DNA from: Monoplex corrugatus
Taxonomy: Eukaryota; Mollusca; Gastropoda; Littorinimorpha; Ranellidae
Direction of reading: 5' to 3'
DNA length: 64,000 nucleotides
Assembly (NCBI GenBank): GCA_030674185.1
Contig: JAPXFY010000015.1
Location: 20,188,780-20,252,779, forward strand
Shown here: positions 1 to 11,475 of the stretch, one piece after another
Position numbering within the stretch: position 1 is the first letter of the stretch
Layout: the number at the start of each line of letters is the position of its first letter
Position numbers and translations under genes: made by a program
Notes under the pieces: model-generated
Databases searched by the model: none
What the model saw: the letters and a program-made list of their open reading frames with translations, nothing else
Told to the model about the DNA's origin: nothing

Positions 1-516
1 AACAAACAACGAGCAAACAAAAAACATCCGGAAAAGAAATTAATTACACTTGTCAATGCGTTTGGGCACATAATGTATGGACATTCCATGGCGTTCACCA
101 TTCCGCCTAATTTATCACCAAAAGATAAAAAAAAAAAAAATAACAAAATAAAAAAAAAAAAAAACTTGAATGTAAATGTAAATGCAACTTAGGATACTAA
201 TACATACATACAAAAACTGGCCTAGATTACCTAAACTTGCTTCCACACATCACATTTTCCTTGGAGCCAAAATGCGCAGTCACTGCTTGTACCCAATTAT
301 CAATCCTAAGAGAAAGTTTGTAAGGCTTTGTCGAAAACATAAGTTGAATAGATCAGCAAGGCAAAAATGATAGGAACAGAGGACAGAAAGCAAACGAGCA
401 GGAGAGAAACAAAGAAAGTGACACAAAAGAGGAAATTTATAGTAGAGAAATTCCAAAGTGGGGGATACTATTTTGTTTTTTTTTTACTGAAGAAACCCCG
501 GCATCACCATGGGGAA
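1..516 (+). repeat. interspersed repeat family R1, copy A (left-truncated by window)
   Basis: This matches 2655-3580 in the same orientation in several blocks: AATTACACTTGTCAATGCG, CCTAGATTACCTAAACTTGC, CCCAATTATCAATCCTAAGA and the end near GGGGGATACTATT. It also matches, reversed, copies at 8176, 23359 and 25400. No coding content. The class is unknown. Confidence 0.75.
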
Positions 517-520
517 AATA

Positions 521-701
521 TAAAGAACAAGAAAATCGAGAAAAGATCAAGAGAATCCAGAAACGCAGCATACCATTTCATCAATGTTTCTTCGACAACA
601 GCTAAAGTAATAAACATGTTGTAGAGCAGTCTACCATATCATTCTGCTTTGTCCGGTTCCGTAATCTAAAATCAAAAATAGAAGCGTATCTTTACTGCAA
701 T

Positions 702-749
<48 letters not shown>

Positions 750-1367
750 GGGGGGTCGCATGCAGCGAAATGGAGTTCCATATACATGTCTCTGATTGGC
801 TTGTTGTGCGATGACGTTTATCGCGCCAGCTTCGTTTTGTCGTCTGCTTCCTTGTCCGCTCGTGACGGCTCTTTTTCAAACTTCACACCATTTTCTTGCC
901 TTCAGCGTTATTTTGGTTGAATGCAGGCCTCGACAAATGGTAAGAGTTCAGTTATCCTCTAATGAAACTTAATAGTACTTTAATTCTTAAGTAACAACGA
1001 AACTTTGAACTTATAGAGACTGAAGAAACTTCCAACACTGCATCAGTGCATGCGCATGCTAACGACCCATTTTCATTGCAATGAGCACAGGGCGACAGGC
1101 ACATGACAGAAAACTTTATAAGCGAAGAAGATAGTAAAACTGTTGTTGAAAACGTGATAATAAGTATGTAAGCTAAACATTTCTCATAGAATCACCTGCA
1201 ATAAGCCATGTAATGATGTATGTTAGGTCAACATTTCTGTTGATTATTGTTATCATTATCGTTATAGATCTAAATCATGTATAGCGCTATTCCCCAAACT
1301 GTTCAGACTTACTGCCCATACAAGTTATTAGGCTTTCAAGTAAAACATGGAAAACAAAGTTTTGGTA
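521..1367. other. intergenic stretch with (GA)n at 703-746
   Basis: A pure GA microsatellite of about 44 bases lies at 703-746. I see no gene, SINE head or other repeat in the rest. Confidence 0.7.
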
Positions 1368-1809
1368 ATCTTGTAGAATAGAATACGAAAATAATTGGAG
1401 CTAATTTCACGCACTTATACGGGTGTTTTCGGTTCTGCTCGATGTAAAGAGACGTAAGACACCCTTACCTACTCACTTTGACCAGTCCTTCCCCACAAAC
1501 ATGCACAAAATATCCCTGAATGACTGGCGACCACAGCTCCAGCAGTCACCTGCACGCCATATTTATAGACAACTCCCCACTAGTGATGACGTTGTGCCCA
1601 TGTGATCAGCAACCAAAATGGCGTGCAGATGACTGCTGGAGCTGTGGTCGCCAGTCATTCAGGGATATTTTGTGCATGTTTGTGGGGAAGGACTGGTCAA
1701 AGTGAGTAGTAAGGGTGTCTTACGTCTCTTTACATCGAGCAGAACCGAAAACACCCGTATAAGTGCGTGAAATTAGCTCCAATTATTTTCGTATTCTATT
1801 CTACAAGAT
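1368..1809. repeat. near-perfect inverted repeat, 193-bp arms, 57-bp loop
   Basis: Left arm 1368-1560 and right arm 1618-1809 are reverse complements with about one mismatch and one single-base indel. The arms start ATCTTGTAGAATAG and end CTATTCTACAAGAT. The loop holds ATTTATAGACAACTCC...CAACCAAA. This is the form of a foldback element or long-hairpin precursor. Confidence 0.92.
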
Positions 1810-2104
1810 ACATGTACGCTTGTGATTGTATATATCGTGAGGGTTAGACTGTTAGTATGCATTCATTTGTTATGTGTATCATATCAGTATGTATATTCTG
1901 ATGTACCGTCGTGTTTGCATTTGTGTGTGTATGCATGTGTATGCGGGCGCACGCGCGCGCGGGCACACACACAGAAGTACGTGTGATATCAGTCCTTTAG
2001 TATGTGTTACACTAAGTCTTGCATATGTGTAACACGCAATGAGTCCAAGCGAGTTAGAAGAAAGGAGCCATAGGATGATTCATTGTTATCAAATTTCAAA
2101 CCTT

Positions 2105-2296
2105 AAACCTTTTACTCCTGCACTCTGTCCACCAGCACTTTGCATTGTCGACCATGCTAGCAGAGCAAAACCGTAATTCTTTGATGCCCTTACCCTATCC
2201 ACCAGCTTCCTGCAGGAAGCTGGTGGGTAGGATAGGGGAGTTAAAGGGTCAAGTTTTTGCAGTTAGTGGATAGGATGCGGGAGTCAAAGGGTTAAA
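2105..2296. mobile_element. foldback MITE, copy 1
   Basis: About 190 bp with self-complementary arms. The ends read CCTTTTACTCCTGCAC and GCGGGAGTCAAAGGG, and the centre GCTTCCTGCAGGAAGC is a perfect palindrome. Two more copies lie at 21365 and 40174. Confidence 0.75.
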
Positions 2297-2424
2297 CTAC
2301 AGACTTTGATATGCGCAGAGGGTCGGGAAAAGGACTAATGTTTGAAAATCTGCAGTGATGCTATGTATGTCAGTTATTATTGCAATGGAGATGTCGCTTG
2401 TTACTGCAATGGGTAAATCAGGAG

Positions 2425-2483
2425 TATAGATAGAAAGATAGATAGATAGATGGATAGATGGATAGATAGATAGATAGATAGAT
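2425..2483. repeat. (GATA)n microsatellite
   Basis: Runs of GATA/GATG lie between 2430 and 2483, followed by CA-rich sequence. Confidence 0.9.
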
Positions 2484-2814
2484 AAACATGTGTGGTCTCA
2501 CACACACACAACACAGGATATCATATTTACTGATATATTGTAAAGTTTTTAAGTGAAAAACTCTGGACTGATGTGCGTCAATCATTTACCTGATAATGAA
2601 TTTCACGTGTTGGACAGTTTTGCGAATTAGGACGTAGCATGTTTGGAGTGATCATTGTTATTGTTGTTTAAAGCCCAGCCGAATGCGGGGAGCCATACCA
2701 GAGCTATAACCGTCAAGACGTACACCGTACTTACCTGGAGAAAAAAAACTGGAAAAGAAAATTAAGTACACATATCAATGTATTTGCGCACATTATCTAA
2801 GGATATGCCTCTGA

Positions 2815-2944
2815 CATTGACCACTCCGTCCAACATATCACATTGACCACTCCGTCCAACATATCACATTGACCACTCCGTCCAACATATCACATTGACC
2901 ACTCCGTCCAACATATCACATTGACCACTCCGTCCAACATATCA
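2815..2944. repeat. five exact tandem copies of a 26-bp unit
   Basis: The unit begins CATTGACCACTCCGTCCAAC. Five identical copies in a row total 130 bp. Copy A of R1 has a single diverged unit at the same place, so the expansion happened inside copy B. Confidence 0.97.
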
Positions 2945-3086
2945 CACAGAGGATTTAAAAAAATACCTGAATACAGATGTAAATATGACTAGAGACACTA
3001 AGACATAAAAAATGACCTAAATTACCTAAAATTGCTTCCGCATATCACATTTCCCCAGGGCCCAAAACGCACTTAATACATGTACC

Positions 3087-3365
3087 ATAGATGCCAACCC
3101 TCCCGGATTTCCCGGGAATTTCCCGGATTTGAAAAACGATCCCGGAATCCCGGATCTGTCCAAAAAATCCCGGATTTTGAAAGTCTAGTGGAAAAACTTC
3201 TCTTTCATGCTTAAATATGCCAGGAGAGGCCATTTTTGTACTTTGAATTGGTGAAAAATCAATAGCTGACCCCCACCCCACCAGGGGGACCTAAGTGCCC
3301 CCCCCCCCCCTGGACCCCCCGGCTGATGATTCCTGTTTTTTTGAACTTCAAAGGTTGGCAGCTAT
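3087..3365. mobile_element. small TIR element (MITE) inserted in R1
   Basis: Terminal inverted repeats ATAGATGCCAACC and GGTTGGCAGCTAT (12 of 13 paired) flank 279 bp that is absent from R1 copies A and C. A near-duplicate flank (ACATGTACC / GCGTGTACC) suggests an 8-9 bp target duplication. The interior has clustered CCCGGATTT/CCCGGGAAT motifs and a poly-C run. Confidence 0.75.
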
Positions 3366-3580
3366 GCGTGTACCCAATTATCGATCCTAAGAGAAAGTAT
3401 GTAAGACTTTATCGGACAGATACATGTGAATGTACCAGCAAGGCAGAAAATGATAGGAAGAAATGACAGAAAAGAAAGGAACAAGGCAGAAACAAAGAGA
3501 GTGACAGAAAAGAAGAAATATCTACTAGCATAGAATTTCCAGAAGGTGGGGATACTATTTATGCTGAAAGAGATCCCCAT

Positions 3581-4008
3581 TAGTACAAGGGTGAAAAATG
3601 CGAAGTGTTAGAATTCACTATTTCTGGTCTAAAAAAGGTTATAAAATGAAGGCAAACACACATATGTCTGAACTGGATCTGTACTACAGAATAGTCCGGA
3701 ACTGTGAACAGTACAGTGCGTTCTGTCCCGATGACAAAAAGATAAACACACATGATATACATAAATAAAGAGGAAAGAAGAAGAAAGAAAAATATTTGTG
3801 CAATAATTTTTTTCGTGAACATATGACTTACACATATCATTCTTTTAAAGGAGAAGAAGACACTGTAGCAAAAGTGTGAACACTGCATCAGCGAATTTTT
3901 CTTAAGGATCATCGCACTCAGATACATTTCCTTTGTGCTCATCTTTGGTCCCATTTTTACGCCACCTTCATGGCCACAGAAGCGGGCACATTTTTAAAAA
4001 ATATAATG
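3581..4008. other. no recognised feature
   Basis: Short overlapping frames only; none looks like a protein domain. Confidence 0.6.
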
Positions 4009-4513
4009 CATTCTTACCAACAAATGCCTATCAATTAACATCAGAAAGAGAGTCCTTGAATGTTATATAGAACCAATACAATACTGTTGTACGGATGCGA
4101 GGCGTGGACAGTTAGCAAGCAAAGCCAGAGCAGGATCGAGGCAGCCGAGATGTGGTTTCTCAGAAGAATGTTGAGAGTTCCATGGACAGCAAAGAAAACA
4201 AACGAGACAGTCTTGATGGAGGCAGACACAAGTAGATCACTCATAAGGAAGATTAGGAAAAGACAAGCAACATTTATAGGCCATTTTATGAGGAAGGGGT
4301 TTTTGGAGCACCTGGTCACAACGGGGAAGCTGGAGGGAAAGAGAGCACCAGGTAGACCCAGGGAGAGAATGCTGGACGGACTTGCAGAGTGGCTGGGGAT
4401 GAAGAGGGTGGGGGAGATGCTGGGGGCAACGAGAGATAGAGATGATTGGAAGTCCATGGTCGCCAACGCCATGCGGCAGGGCACCTGATGATGATGATGA
4501 TGATGATGATGAA
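4009..4513 (+). mobile_element. RTE-like LINE fragment a (RT C-terminus)
   Basis: 5'-truncated copy. It encodes [44 protein letters not shown] and [18 protein letters not shown], ends in QGT and a stop, then a (GAT)n tail. RTE/BovB-type elements share the YGCE.WTV, LRVPWTA and GRPR landmarks and simple-repeat tails. Confidence 0.85.
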
Positions 4514-4524
4514 TGCAATGATGA

Positions 4525-4830
4525 TGATGTGGATGATAATCACGATGCTATCGAATTCCATCTAGGCTTGAGACTACATGACAGGACTGTAATCTACGCT
4601 TACTATCATAATATATCCTGACATCAAACATGCCCGAGAGATACAGACACCTATGGTGTTGGTCAGACTCAGTTGTATGGTCCCAGTCCTCCCAATGAGT
4701 CTACAGCTGGAGCCGAAAAATCCCACAATGTTTTTTTGTTTTCTTTAAGGGACTGATGAAGATTAGAACCAACAACCTTCCAGTTGTTAGTCCGTTGCGC
4801 TAACCACTACACCACGGCGACTGTTTCAGT
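4525..4830 (-). mobile_element. tRNA-derived SINE, copy 1
   Basis: On the minus strand a tRNA-like head has an A box GTGGTGTAGTGGTTAGCGC (plus 4797-4815) and a B box GGTTCTAATC (plus 4761-4770). The tail half (CCGAGAGATACAGACACCT and TTCCATCTAGG) is shared with 6480-6845. The 3' end abuts the GAT tail of the RTE fragment. Confidence 0.75.
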
Positions 4831-4869
4831 AAAATTTAATTATAATCTAATGAAACATGAATGTTGCTG

Positions 4870-4913
4870 ACAAAAAAAAAAAAAAAAGGGGGGGGGGGGG
4901 GGGGGGGGGGGGG
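4870..4913. repeat. poly-A then poly-G homopolymers
   Basis: A run of about 15 A is followed directly by about 26 G. Confidence 0.95.
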
Positions 4914-5202
4914 CAAGAAACCTCAGTAGGAAGATCCATAAACTTCAAAAGCTTACAGTATACATAGACATTAAGAAAGATTTCAAGCGAGTGTTTACGT
5001 GTAAATCATCATGAATTTTTCTCCAGGTTTATCTCAAACTACCAGTATTGGATTCCTGGTCATGGTTGCAAATATCTGGCAGCACTTGCGAGAACTAGCG
5101 GTGTACTTTCAACCAGAAAGCAGATATTGTGCTCCCTCAGCTGGGTAGGTCTTCGATTATCTATGAAGATGTAAAGCACTTGTCTCACCTTCCTACCACC
5201 CA

Positions 5203-5303
5203 TAAGGCATGCGCGCGCGTACACGCACACGCACGCACTCAGGCACGCACGCACGCACACGCACGCACGCTCGCACGCGTGCACACACATATTCACACAC
5301 ATA
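5203..5303. repeat. (ACGC)n/(AC)n microsatellite
   Basis: Alternating purine-pyrimidine tract, mainly GCACGCAC; the adjoining frames are low-complexity by-products. Confidence 0.9.
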
Positions 5304-5712
5304 GATTTTATATTGTAATTGTGTATTATACCACAATTCAGCCTCAAACTCGTCTATCGTGTTTGGACAATACATCACAAACCATGTGTGTACATTTTGG
5401 CATTTTATTCTGTTTACATTAAAATGTTAACATATTTATCAGTATTCAGTCATCCGTCATATTATAGGATTCAGCTGTTTATGTATTTACATATTCATGA
5501 ATTTATTCATTTATTTGTTTACCTATTAATACAAATATTTTTCTCGCTCGAAATCAAAGAAATTGTTTTCTTTAAATCTTTTGTGCCATCGCTCATTTAC
5601 TCGCAAACGACAGATGACACTTAACAGTAAACAGATCACTCTCCTCCCTCACTTCCACTTCGTGTTATTATTTTTGACTTATTTATATATTGTGAGCTTC
5701 TACCTCTTATTT

Positions 5713-5955
5713 CAGCGGGCCTAAGTAGTTCAGTGGGTTAAGAGTCGGATTCACATGCTAATGGTTTTGGGTTCGAATCTCGGGGTGCGCTACATTAAAA
5801 CTGGCCTTCTCAGTGCCCCATCTTAACTTCATTGTTGTTCTGGTGGTGTCAGTATAGAATTAGATAAGTCCCCCTTCCCCCACTTCCCTGGGATGGTTAT
5901 CCGCGTCGGCCACATCACCTGAGGTAGGTGCTGACGTAAATACTAAGCCAAACCA
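5713..5955 (+). mobile_element. tRNA-derived SINE, type 2
   Basis: The head CGGGCCTAAGTAGTTCAGTG ... GGTTAAGAGTC holds an A-box-like block, and GGGTTCGAATCTC at 5769-5781 is a canonical B box. The downstream body ends near GAGGTAGGTGCTGACGTAAA. Confidence 0.65.
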
Positions 5956-6479
5956 AACCTCTAATTTCATTGTTTAATCAAAAGCATTTTTTGCTACTCC
6001 ATCTTATGTGTCGTTTTAGTGGCGCTGTTCCCAAACACACACACACCAAAACACCATGAATCTCAAGTTCATTCAGTCCCAGTGCCAAGTGCCAAGAAAT
6101 CCATGAAAGCCAGCGATGTCAAGCCACCATAAGGCCACTCATCAGAGGAGACTCTGCATCTCTATCGGGTCACTTAAGCAGAATTCATCTGGAGCCAAGG
6201 TCACTGTCTCCTAGCCCCTCTCCCTCCCCAGCCAATGACAGTAATCGCTCAGGTACAGAGCCAAATCGTCAATCGATCTTATGGTAAGGAGACTACCAAC
6301 GTGTCCCTCTAACGCTTTAAAGACAGCGCCCCCCTTCACCCCCACCCCCACGAATCTCTGATTCCAAAAGACTCGAACTCGAATTTACCTCAGATTGGAA
6401 ACAAACGGTAGAGAAAACCAGAACTGAGGTCAGCTTAAGATCAGGGCATGAAAGAACCACAAAATTTCAATTTTCACGA

Positions 6480-6845
6480 TGTTATGATGATTGTTGATTT
6501 CATGATGATGGGGATCATGACGATCATGATGCTACAGAGTTCCATCTAGGATTGAAAGGGCATTACAGGGCTGTTCTCTATGCTAAACTTTCATGACGTG
6601 TTCTGGCATCAGCCAAACCCGAGAGATACAGACACCTGCAGTATTGATCAGGAAATCTGAACAGCGTCTTTAGTGGCGCATTTGTTAAGTGGATGAAACT
6701 CTAGTATGTGGTCCCAGTTATCCTAGTAATCCCGTTGTATGCCCAGTTCTGGGCACTGATCGGATGAAAAATGGTACAATATTTTTTTGAGTAATGGGGG
6801 TTCAAACCCAAGGCCTTTAAGTGGCTAACCACCTCTTGTAACTTT
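6480..6845 (-). mobile_element. tRNA-derived SINE, copy of the 4525 family
   Basis: It shares GAGAGATACAGACACCT, GTGGTCCCAGTTATCC-like and TTCCATCTAGG blocks with 4525-4830. The head has GGGTTTGAACCCCC as B box (plus 6796-6809). Confidence 0.7.
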
Positions 6846-6879
6846 GTTTGTTCCTTCTTTTTTTCTAATCAGTGTAAAT

Positions 6880-6947
6880 AATCCTCTCTCTCTCTGTCTC
6901 TCTGTCTGTCTCTATCTGTCTGTCTCTGTCTGTCTGTCTGTCTCGCC

Positions 6948-6982
<35 letters not shown>

Positions 6983-7506
6983 TCTGGGGAGTGAACTCTC
7001 GTCACCGAATTTAGCGGACACGTTTTTCAGAGCTCTGCACCAAATTAACCAATTAGTGACTTACACACACGCACACACACACACACAACACACCTTCACA
7101 CCCACCCACACCCACATTAACACACACACATACACACTCATGCACACTTGGCTGTGACAGCTGGTGGTCTAATGACATGAGAATAACAACAAATACAAAA
7201 AGTCCTGTAATCTACGGAGACTATTTTGCTTTATATTTCGTGTTACTCCCACTGGTTTTCTGATACAGTTTAATTATTAACTTGTGAGTGTGTATACATA
7301 ATCAATATATAATTATATATATAATATACATATATATAAATATATATATATATATAAATAAATTTATATCTGTGTGTTCGTTCTTTGATTTAACGTCTTT
7401 TCACTATGAGTGATATTAGACGGAATGTGTATGTGTGTGTGTGGCACGTGTTTGTTTACGTGTGTGTGTTGTGTTTGATTTTGTGTTAGATAGATAGATT
7501 ATAGAT

Positions 7507-7567
<61 letters not shown>
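6880..7567. repeat. cluster of (TC)n, (CA)n, (TA)n and (GA)n microsatellites
   Basis: (TC)n/(TCTG)n at 6883-6982, CA-rich 7063-7140, AT-rich 7300-7365, GT-rich 7425-7465, and pure (GA)n at about 7507-7567. No gene seen. Confidence 0.85.
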
Positions 7568-7570
<3 letters not shown>

Positions 7571-8175
7571 TTACACACTTTTGTTACTCAACAACAGTAA
7601 CGGTAAGTTCTACTGGACCCGTGTTACCGCAAATTTAAAACCAGAAAAAGAAACTAAAATACATAAAAGAATTACAAAACGTTTAAATAAAAGAAGAAAC
7701 ATCCCAAAGCAAGTATAAGAAACAAAACAAAACGACACAAATACACCACCACCATCACCACCATCACCACCAGGAACAGTGTGGTTGTGGTAATTAATAA
7801 CAAAATGGTCGCCCGTGTCAGTGTCCCTCACAAAATTTATGACCAGAAACACTTTCATCTCTGGCTAATTTGTTTAAGCCGTGGTACATAGGCATTGCTG
7901 TGGCACACGCGGACGAGTGATGTCAGGTGAACAGGTGAGCGTGTTTTTCAGGTGTGTCCTTCTGGATAAGCTATACTCCACCTGATTTGTTAAGCTCACC
8001 TAATTTGTGTTAAAGAGACCCAAAAACAATTTCTTATTGTTTTTTGAAATGTTTTTTATATTTGGTGTAAAACCCCACAACAGCACTGGTGCTGTTTTGG
8101 ATTTATTTCTTTGACAAGGAGAATTTCATATCTATCTATGTATCTATATCTGTATATCTATATCTATATCCATAT
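7568..8175. other. no gene seen; short CACCAT run and (TATC)n
   Basis: A CACCACCATCACC run lies at 7740-7772 and a TATCTATC stretch at 8130-8172. Nothing else recognised. Confidence 0.6.
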
Positions 8176-8625
8176 TCCCCCGTGGGGATGCCAGGGACTC
8201 TTTCAGCATAAATAGTACCCCCACCCTCTCGAAATTCTGTGCTAGAAATTTCCACTTTTCAGCTTTGTTCCTGTACTTTGTTTTTTCCCCAATCATTTTC
8301 TGCCTTGCTGATCTGTTCACATGTATGTGTTCGATAAAATCTTACGTACTTCCTCTTCGGATTGATAATTGGGCACATGTATTAAGTGCATTTTTGGCCT
8401 TAAGGAAATCAGGTATGCAGAAGCAATTTTTGGTAATTTAGACCTGTTTTTATACAGCTTTAGTGTCCGTAGTTATGTTTCAATTTGTATTCAGGTTTGT
8501 TTTTTAAATACCCTGTGTAATAAATTGCACGGAATGGTCAGCACCAGGGGCAAATCCTTAGATTATGGACACGAATTGTTGATGTGTGCAGTCGGCTGGA
8601 CTTTAGACAAAAATGACAACTATAT
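8176..8625 (-). repeat. interspersed repeat R1, copy C (reverse)
   Basis: It reads CCCCGTGGGGATGCC, AAATTCTGTGCTAGAAATTTC, GATTGATAATTGGGCACATG and AATTTGTATTCAGG, as copies D and E do. Its ACTTAATACATG-equivalent site is uninterrupted, giving the empty site for the MITE in copy B. Confidence 0.75.
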
Positions 8626-9142
8626 ATATCTATATTTATATCTCCATCTCCATCTATATATGTATCTGTACCTATATCTATATCTACATAAAAGCAAAAC
8701 GCAGAATACAATTCCAAATATAACAGCATGTGTAAGAATAATAAAACAAAGATATAGGATTGAAAACTGTTGCCATGCTCTGAATGGAACATTGGAAAGA
8801 TTTATGAAAAAAACTGGAACTCTTATGATACAGCTAAAAGAAAAAGCAACACTAAAATTGAAGCAAAATAGGACAAGAGTAAGAGACAAGTTGCATAGAA
8901 CAATCGTCATATTGTATTATAAAAACATGAAAAGAACAAGATACCTGTCAAACATTTGACAAAAAAACCATGCACTACTTGAGTATGTAGTTTTTAAAAA
9001 AAAGCAGATTGAAAATGTGTACTGGTAGCCAGACTGGATGACATGAAAATTGTCACTATGAATATTAAGGCAAATATTAAAGCAAAAATGATAAAATGAT
9101 AAAGCAAAATATATACATGCATATATATATATATATATATAT
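8626..9142. other. A-rich stretch with (TA)n at 9121-9142
   Basis: A long frame here is rich in Lys/Arg/Ile and has no domain I recognise; it reads through TATATC repeats. Confidence 0.55.
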
Positions 9143-10435
9143 CATCATCATCACATCATCAAGTGCCTTGCCACATGGCACTGGCGATCATGGTCTTCCA
9201 TCTGTTTCTATCCCTTGTTACCGCAAGCACCTCTTCCACCCTCTCTGTCTTCAGCCACTCTGCAAGTACGTCCAATATTTTCTCCCTGGGTCTACCTGGT
9301 GCTCTCTTTCCCTCCAGCTTTCCTGTTGTGACCAGGTGCTCCAATTCCCCTTTCCTCATAATATGGCCTATAAATGTTGCCTGTCTTATCCTAACCTTCC
9401 TTATGGATGATCTTCTTGTGTCTGCCTCCATCAAGACTGTCTCGTTTGTTTTCTTTGCTGTTCATGGAACTCTCAACATTCTTCTTAGAAACCACATCTC
9501 AAATGCCTCGATCTTGTTCTGGCTTTGCTTGTTGACTGTCCACGCCTCACAACCGTATAACATTATCGGTCCTATATAACATTCAAGAACTCTCTTCCTG
9601 ATGTTAATTGATAGGCATTTGTTGGTAGGAATGCTTTTCATCTTCTTGAATGCTGTTTTTGCTTGGCCGAATCTGCTGGCTATTTCTGATGTGCATCTGC
9701 CGTCTGGTGAAATGATCGTTCCCAGATATTTAAACTTATCAGCCTGTCTCAAGGTTGTGCCGTTTGCTGTTATTTTGCGTGAGGGGATTTCATGTTTTTT
9801 AATGATCACCATGACATCAGTATTCTTGCTGTTTAGTTCCAACCCCTTACCTTTGCTTTCTATTTCTAGTCTACTCACAAGGTTTTGTAGGTCCTTTTCA
9901 TTTTCTGCAGTTAGCACGGTGTCATCTGCGTATCGAATGTTGTTTATCATTTTTCCTCCAACCTTTAATCCAGGGTCCTCTTCTAGATTTCTCATGAGGT
10001 TTTCGCTGTAAAGTGAAAACAGATCTGATGACAAAACACAACCTTGTCTGACTCCTCTTTCGATGTTTTGGAAGGAGCTTACATCGTTTTCTATTCTCTT
10101 TGCAGCTGTTTGTTCCCAATATATATATCTGACCATTCGTAGATCCTTTCCATCAATATTGAGTCTTTCTAGTTGGTTGATCAATTCTTCATGTCTTACC
10201 CGATCGAAAGCCTTGGTATAGTCAACAAAGCATAAATATAAATCCTTATTCATCTCAATTGATTTCTCTGTGATAGTTCTTAGGATGAATATGGCATTAA
10301 TAGTTCCTTTCCCTTCAACAAATCCACGCTGTTCTTCTGCTATTTCTCTTTTGATTCTATTCCTTGTCCTTATCATGATTAATCTTAATAGGATTTTTGT
10401 TACATGACTCATCAAGCTGATTGTGCGATGGAGTA
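9143..10435 (-). mobile_element. RTE-like LINE copy b, the longest copy (RT with one stop)
   Basis: It reads from about 10440 down to the stop near 9159. RT motifs: FVDYTKAFDRV (A), [17 protein letters not shown] (B), RYADDTVL (C, catalytic YADD), [14 protein letters not shown], then [18 protein letters not shown] and the GRPR tail. TGG in LRVPW became TGA at 9464-9462, the only stop in the frame over that stretch. The endonuclease half is missing (5' truncation). It ends in (ATG)n, seen as ATCATCATC on the plus strand. Confidence 0.88.
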
Positions 10436-10779
10436 CATGTATATGTATATATCTATATCTATATATTGTATATGTATATACATATAGATCATTATATGTA
10501 TGTATGTGCGTGTGTGTGTGTGTGTTTACTTTAAATGCCTGCATACAATTCATATCATAGGTATGTATGTGTGTTGATTCACAGTATAGGTATGCATTTA
10601 AATGCATATAAATTTATTCATGTGTTCTCTGGTAAATCATGATTATTTAGTTTTTTATTTGGTTATCGGTTTAATAGTAATAATGATGATGATAATGATA
10701 AATATGATAATAATGATAACAACAACGACAATAATAATAATAATAATAATAATAGTAATAAAAGTAGTAGTAGTAAAAT

Positions 10780-10833
<54 letters not shown>

Positions 10834-10930
10834 GTCATCATTCTTTTTCTCACTGTTATTTAAGCGTAGGGGGTTATCAACTTCCTAGAGTTTGCTGGTA
10901 CACGAATTTGATGCCACATATTCCAGTTAC

Positions 10931-11003
<73 letters not shown>

Positions 11004-11080
11004 TGTGTGTGCGTGCGTGCGTGCGTGTGTATGTTAGAAGTGAGAGCATCCATGGACTTTTACGCACTTGTGAAAAATGA
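10436..11080. repeat. AT-rich tracts, (AAT)n, (ATC)16 and (GA)n
   Basis: (TAA/TAG)n at 10722-10778, (ATC)n at 10782-10832 and (GA)n at about 10934-11001, followed by GTGC repeats. No gene. Confidence 0.88.
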
Positions 11081-11211
11081 ACCCAGTTCAGTCAAGGGTA
11101 TTGTTACTCGAAAGTTGGATATAGACCCATATCTTTTTAATAATGATGTTTTGAAAAATCCGTTTCAGCGACTCGTTTAAAAATTGTTCAATGTCGATGA
11201 ACGTTAGTGAA

Positions 11212-11475
11212 ACCTTGCTTTCAATAAAATCACTGAAAACTTTAAGAACGATCCCAAGACTAATACTGGCAAGGTAGAGAAATCCAACAGGTTAATATCA
11301 CACTGTCATACCACTGGCAGTACGGGTAAGTGGCGTCCCCTCAAGCTGGAGTGCCTGAATGTTGCTGTACTAAACACGGATGAGCAGAGAACTCTGCTGC
11401 AACCAAAGGACTATTCTCATGACATGCCTCAGTCTGACAAATCCATGCTGCCTTCTGCCAAAACCTGGCTGTCTG
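11212..11475 (+). other. candidate upstream exon, unrecognised
   Basis: A stop-free frame runs from 11212 and ends in a good donor (CTGTCTG then GTAAGT-like). It encodes a hydrophilic stretch including KWRPLKLECLNVAVLN and DYSHDMPQSDKSMLPSAK. The donor is phase 1, which fits an acceptor at 12173/12174 in the frame of the extension there. No homology is recognised and the upstream acceptor is unclear. It could be a 5' exon of the transporter or chance. Confidence 0.3.

Larger units (their letters stand above)
2655..3580 (+). repeat. interspersed repeat R1, copy B (carries two secondary features)
   Basis: The best full-length copy. It begins near TTGTTTAAAGCCCAGCCGA (the family's conserved tail also seen at 13585, 23800, 25650 and 45955) and ends at GGGGATACTATTTATGCTG. 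It contains a 26-bp tandem expansion and a MITE insertion. Confidence 0.8.

Noticed and set aside
5713..5955. tRNA gene
   Set aside because: A and B boxes are present, but no full cloverleaf with a paired acceptor stem; the extra body and other copies fit a SINE. The same applies to 4525, 6480, 15770, 29283, 39645 and 47078.
8369..8959. 196-residue protein
   Set aside because: It runs through R1 sequence and TATC repeats and has no recognised motif.
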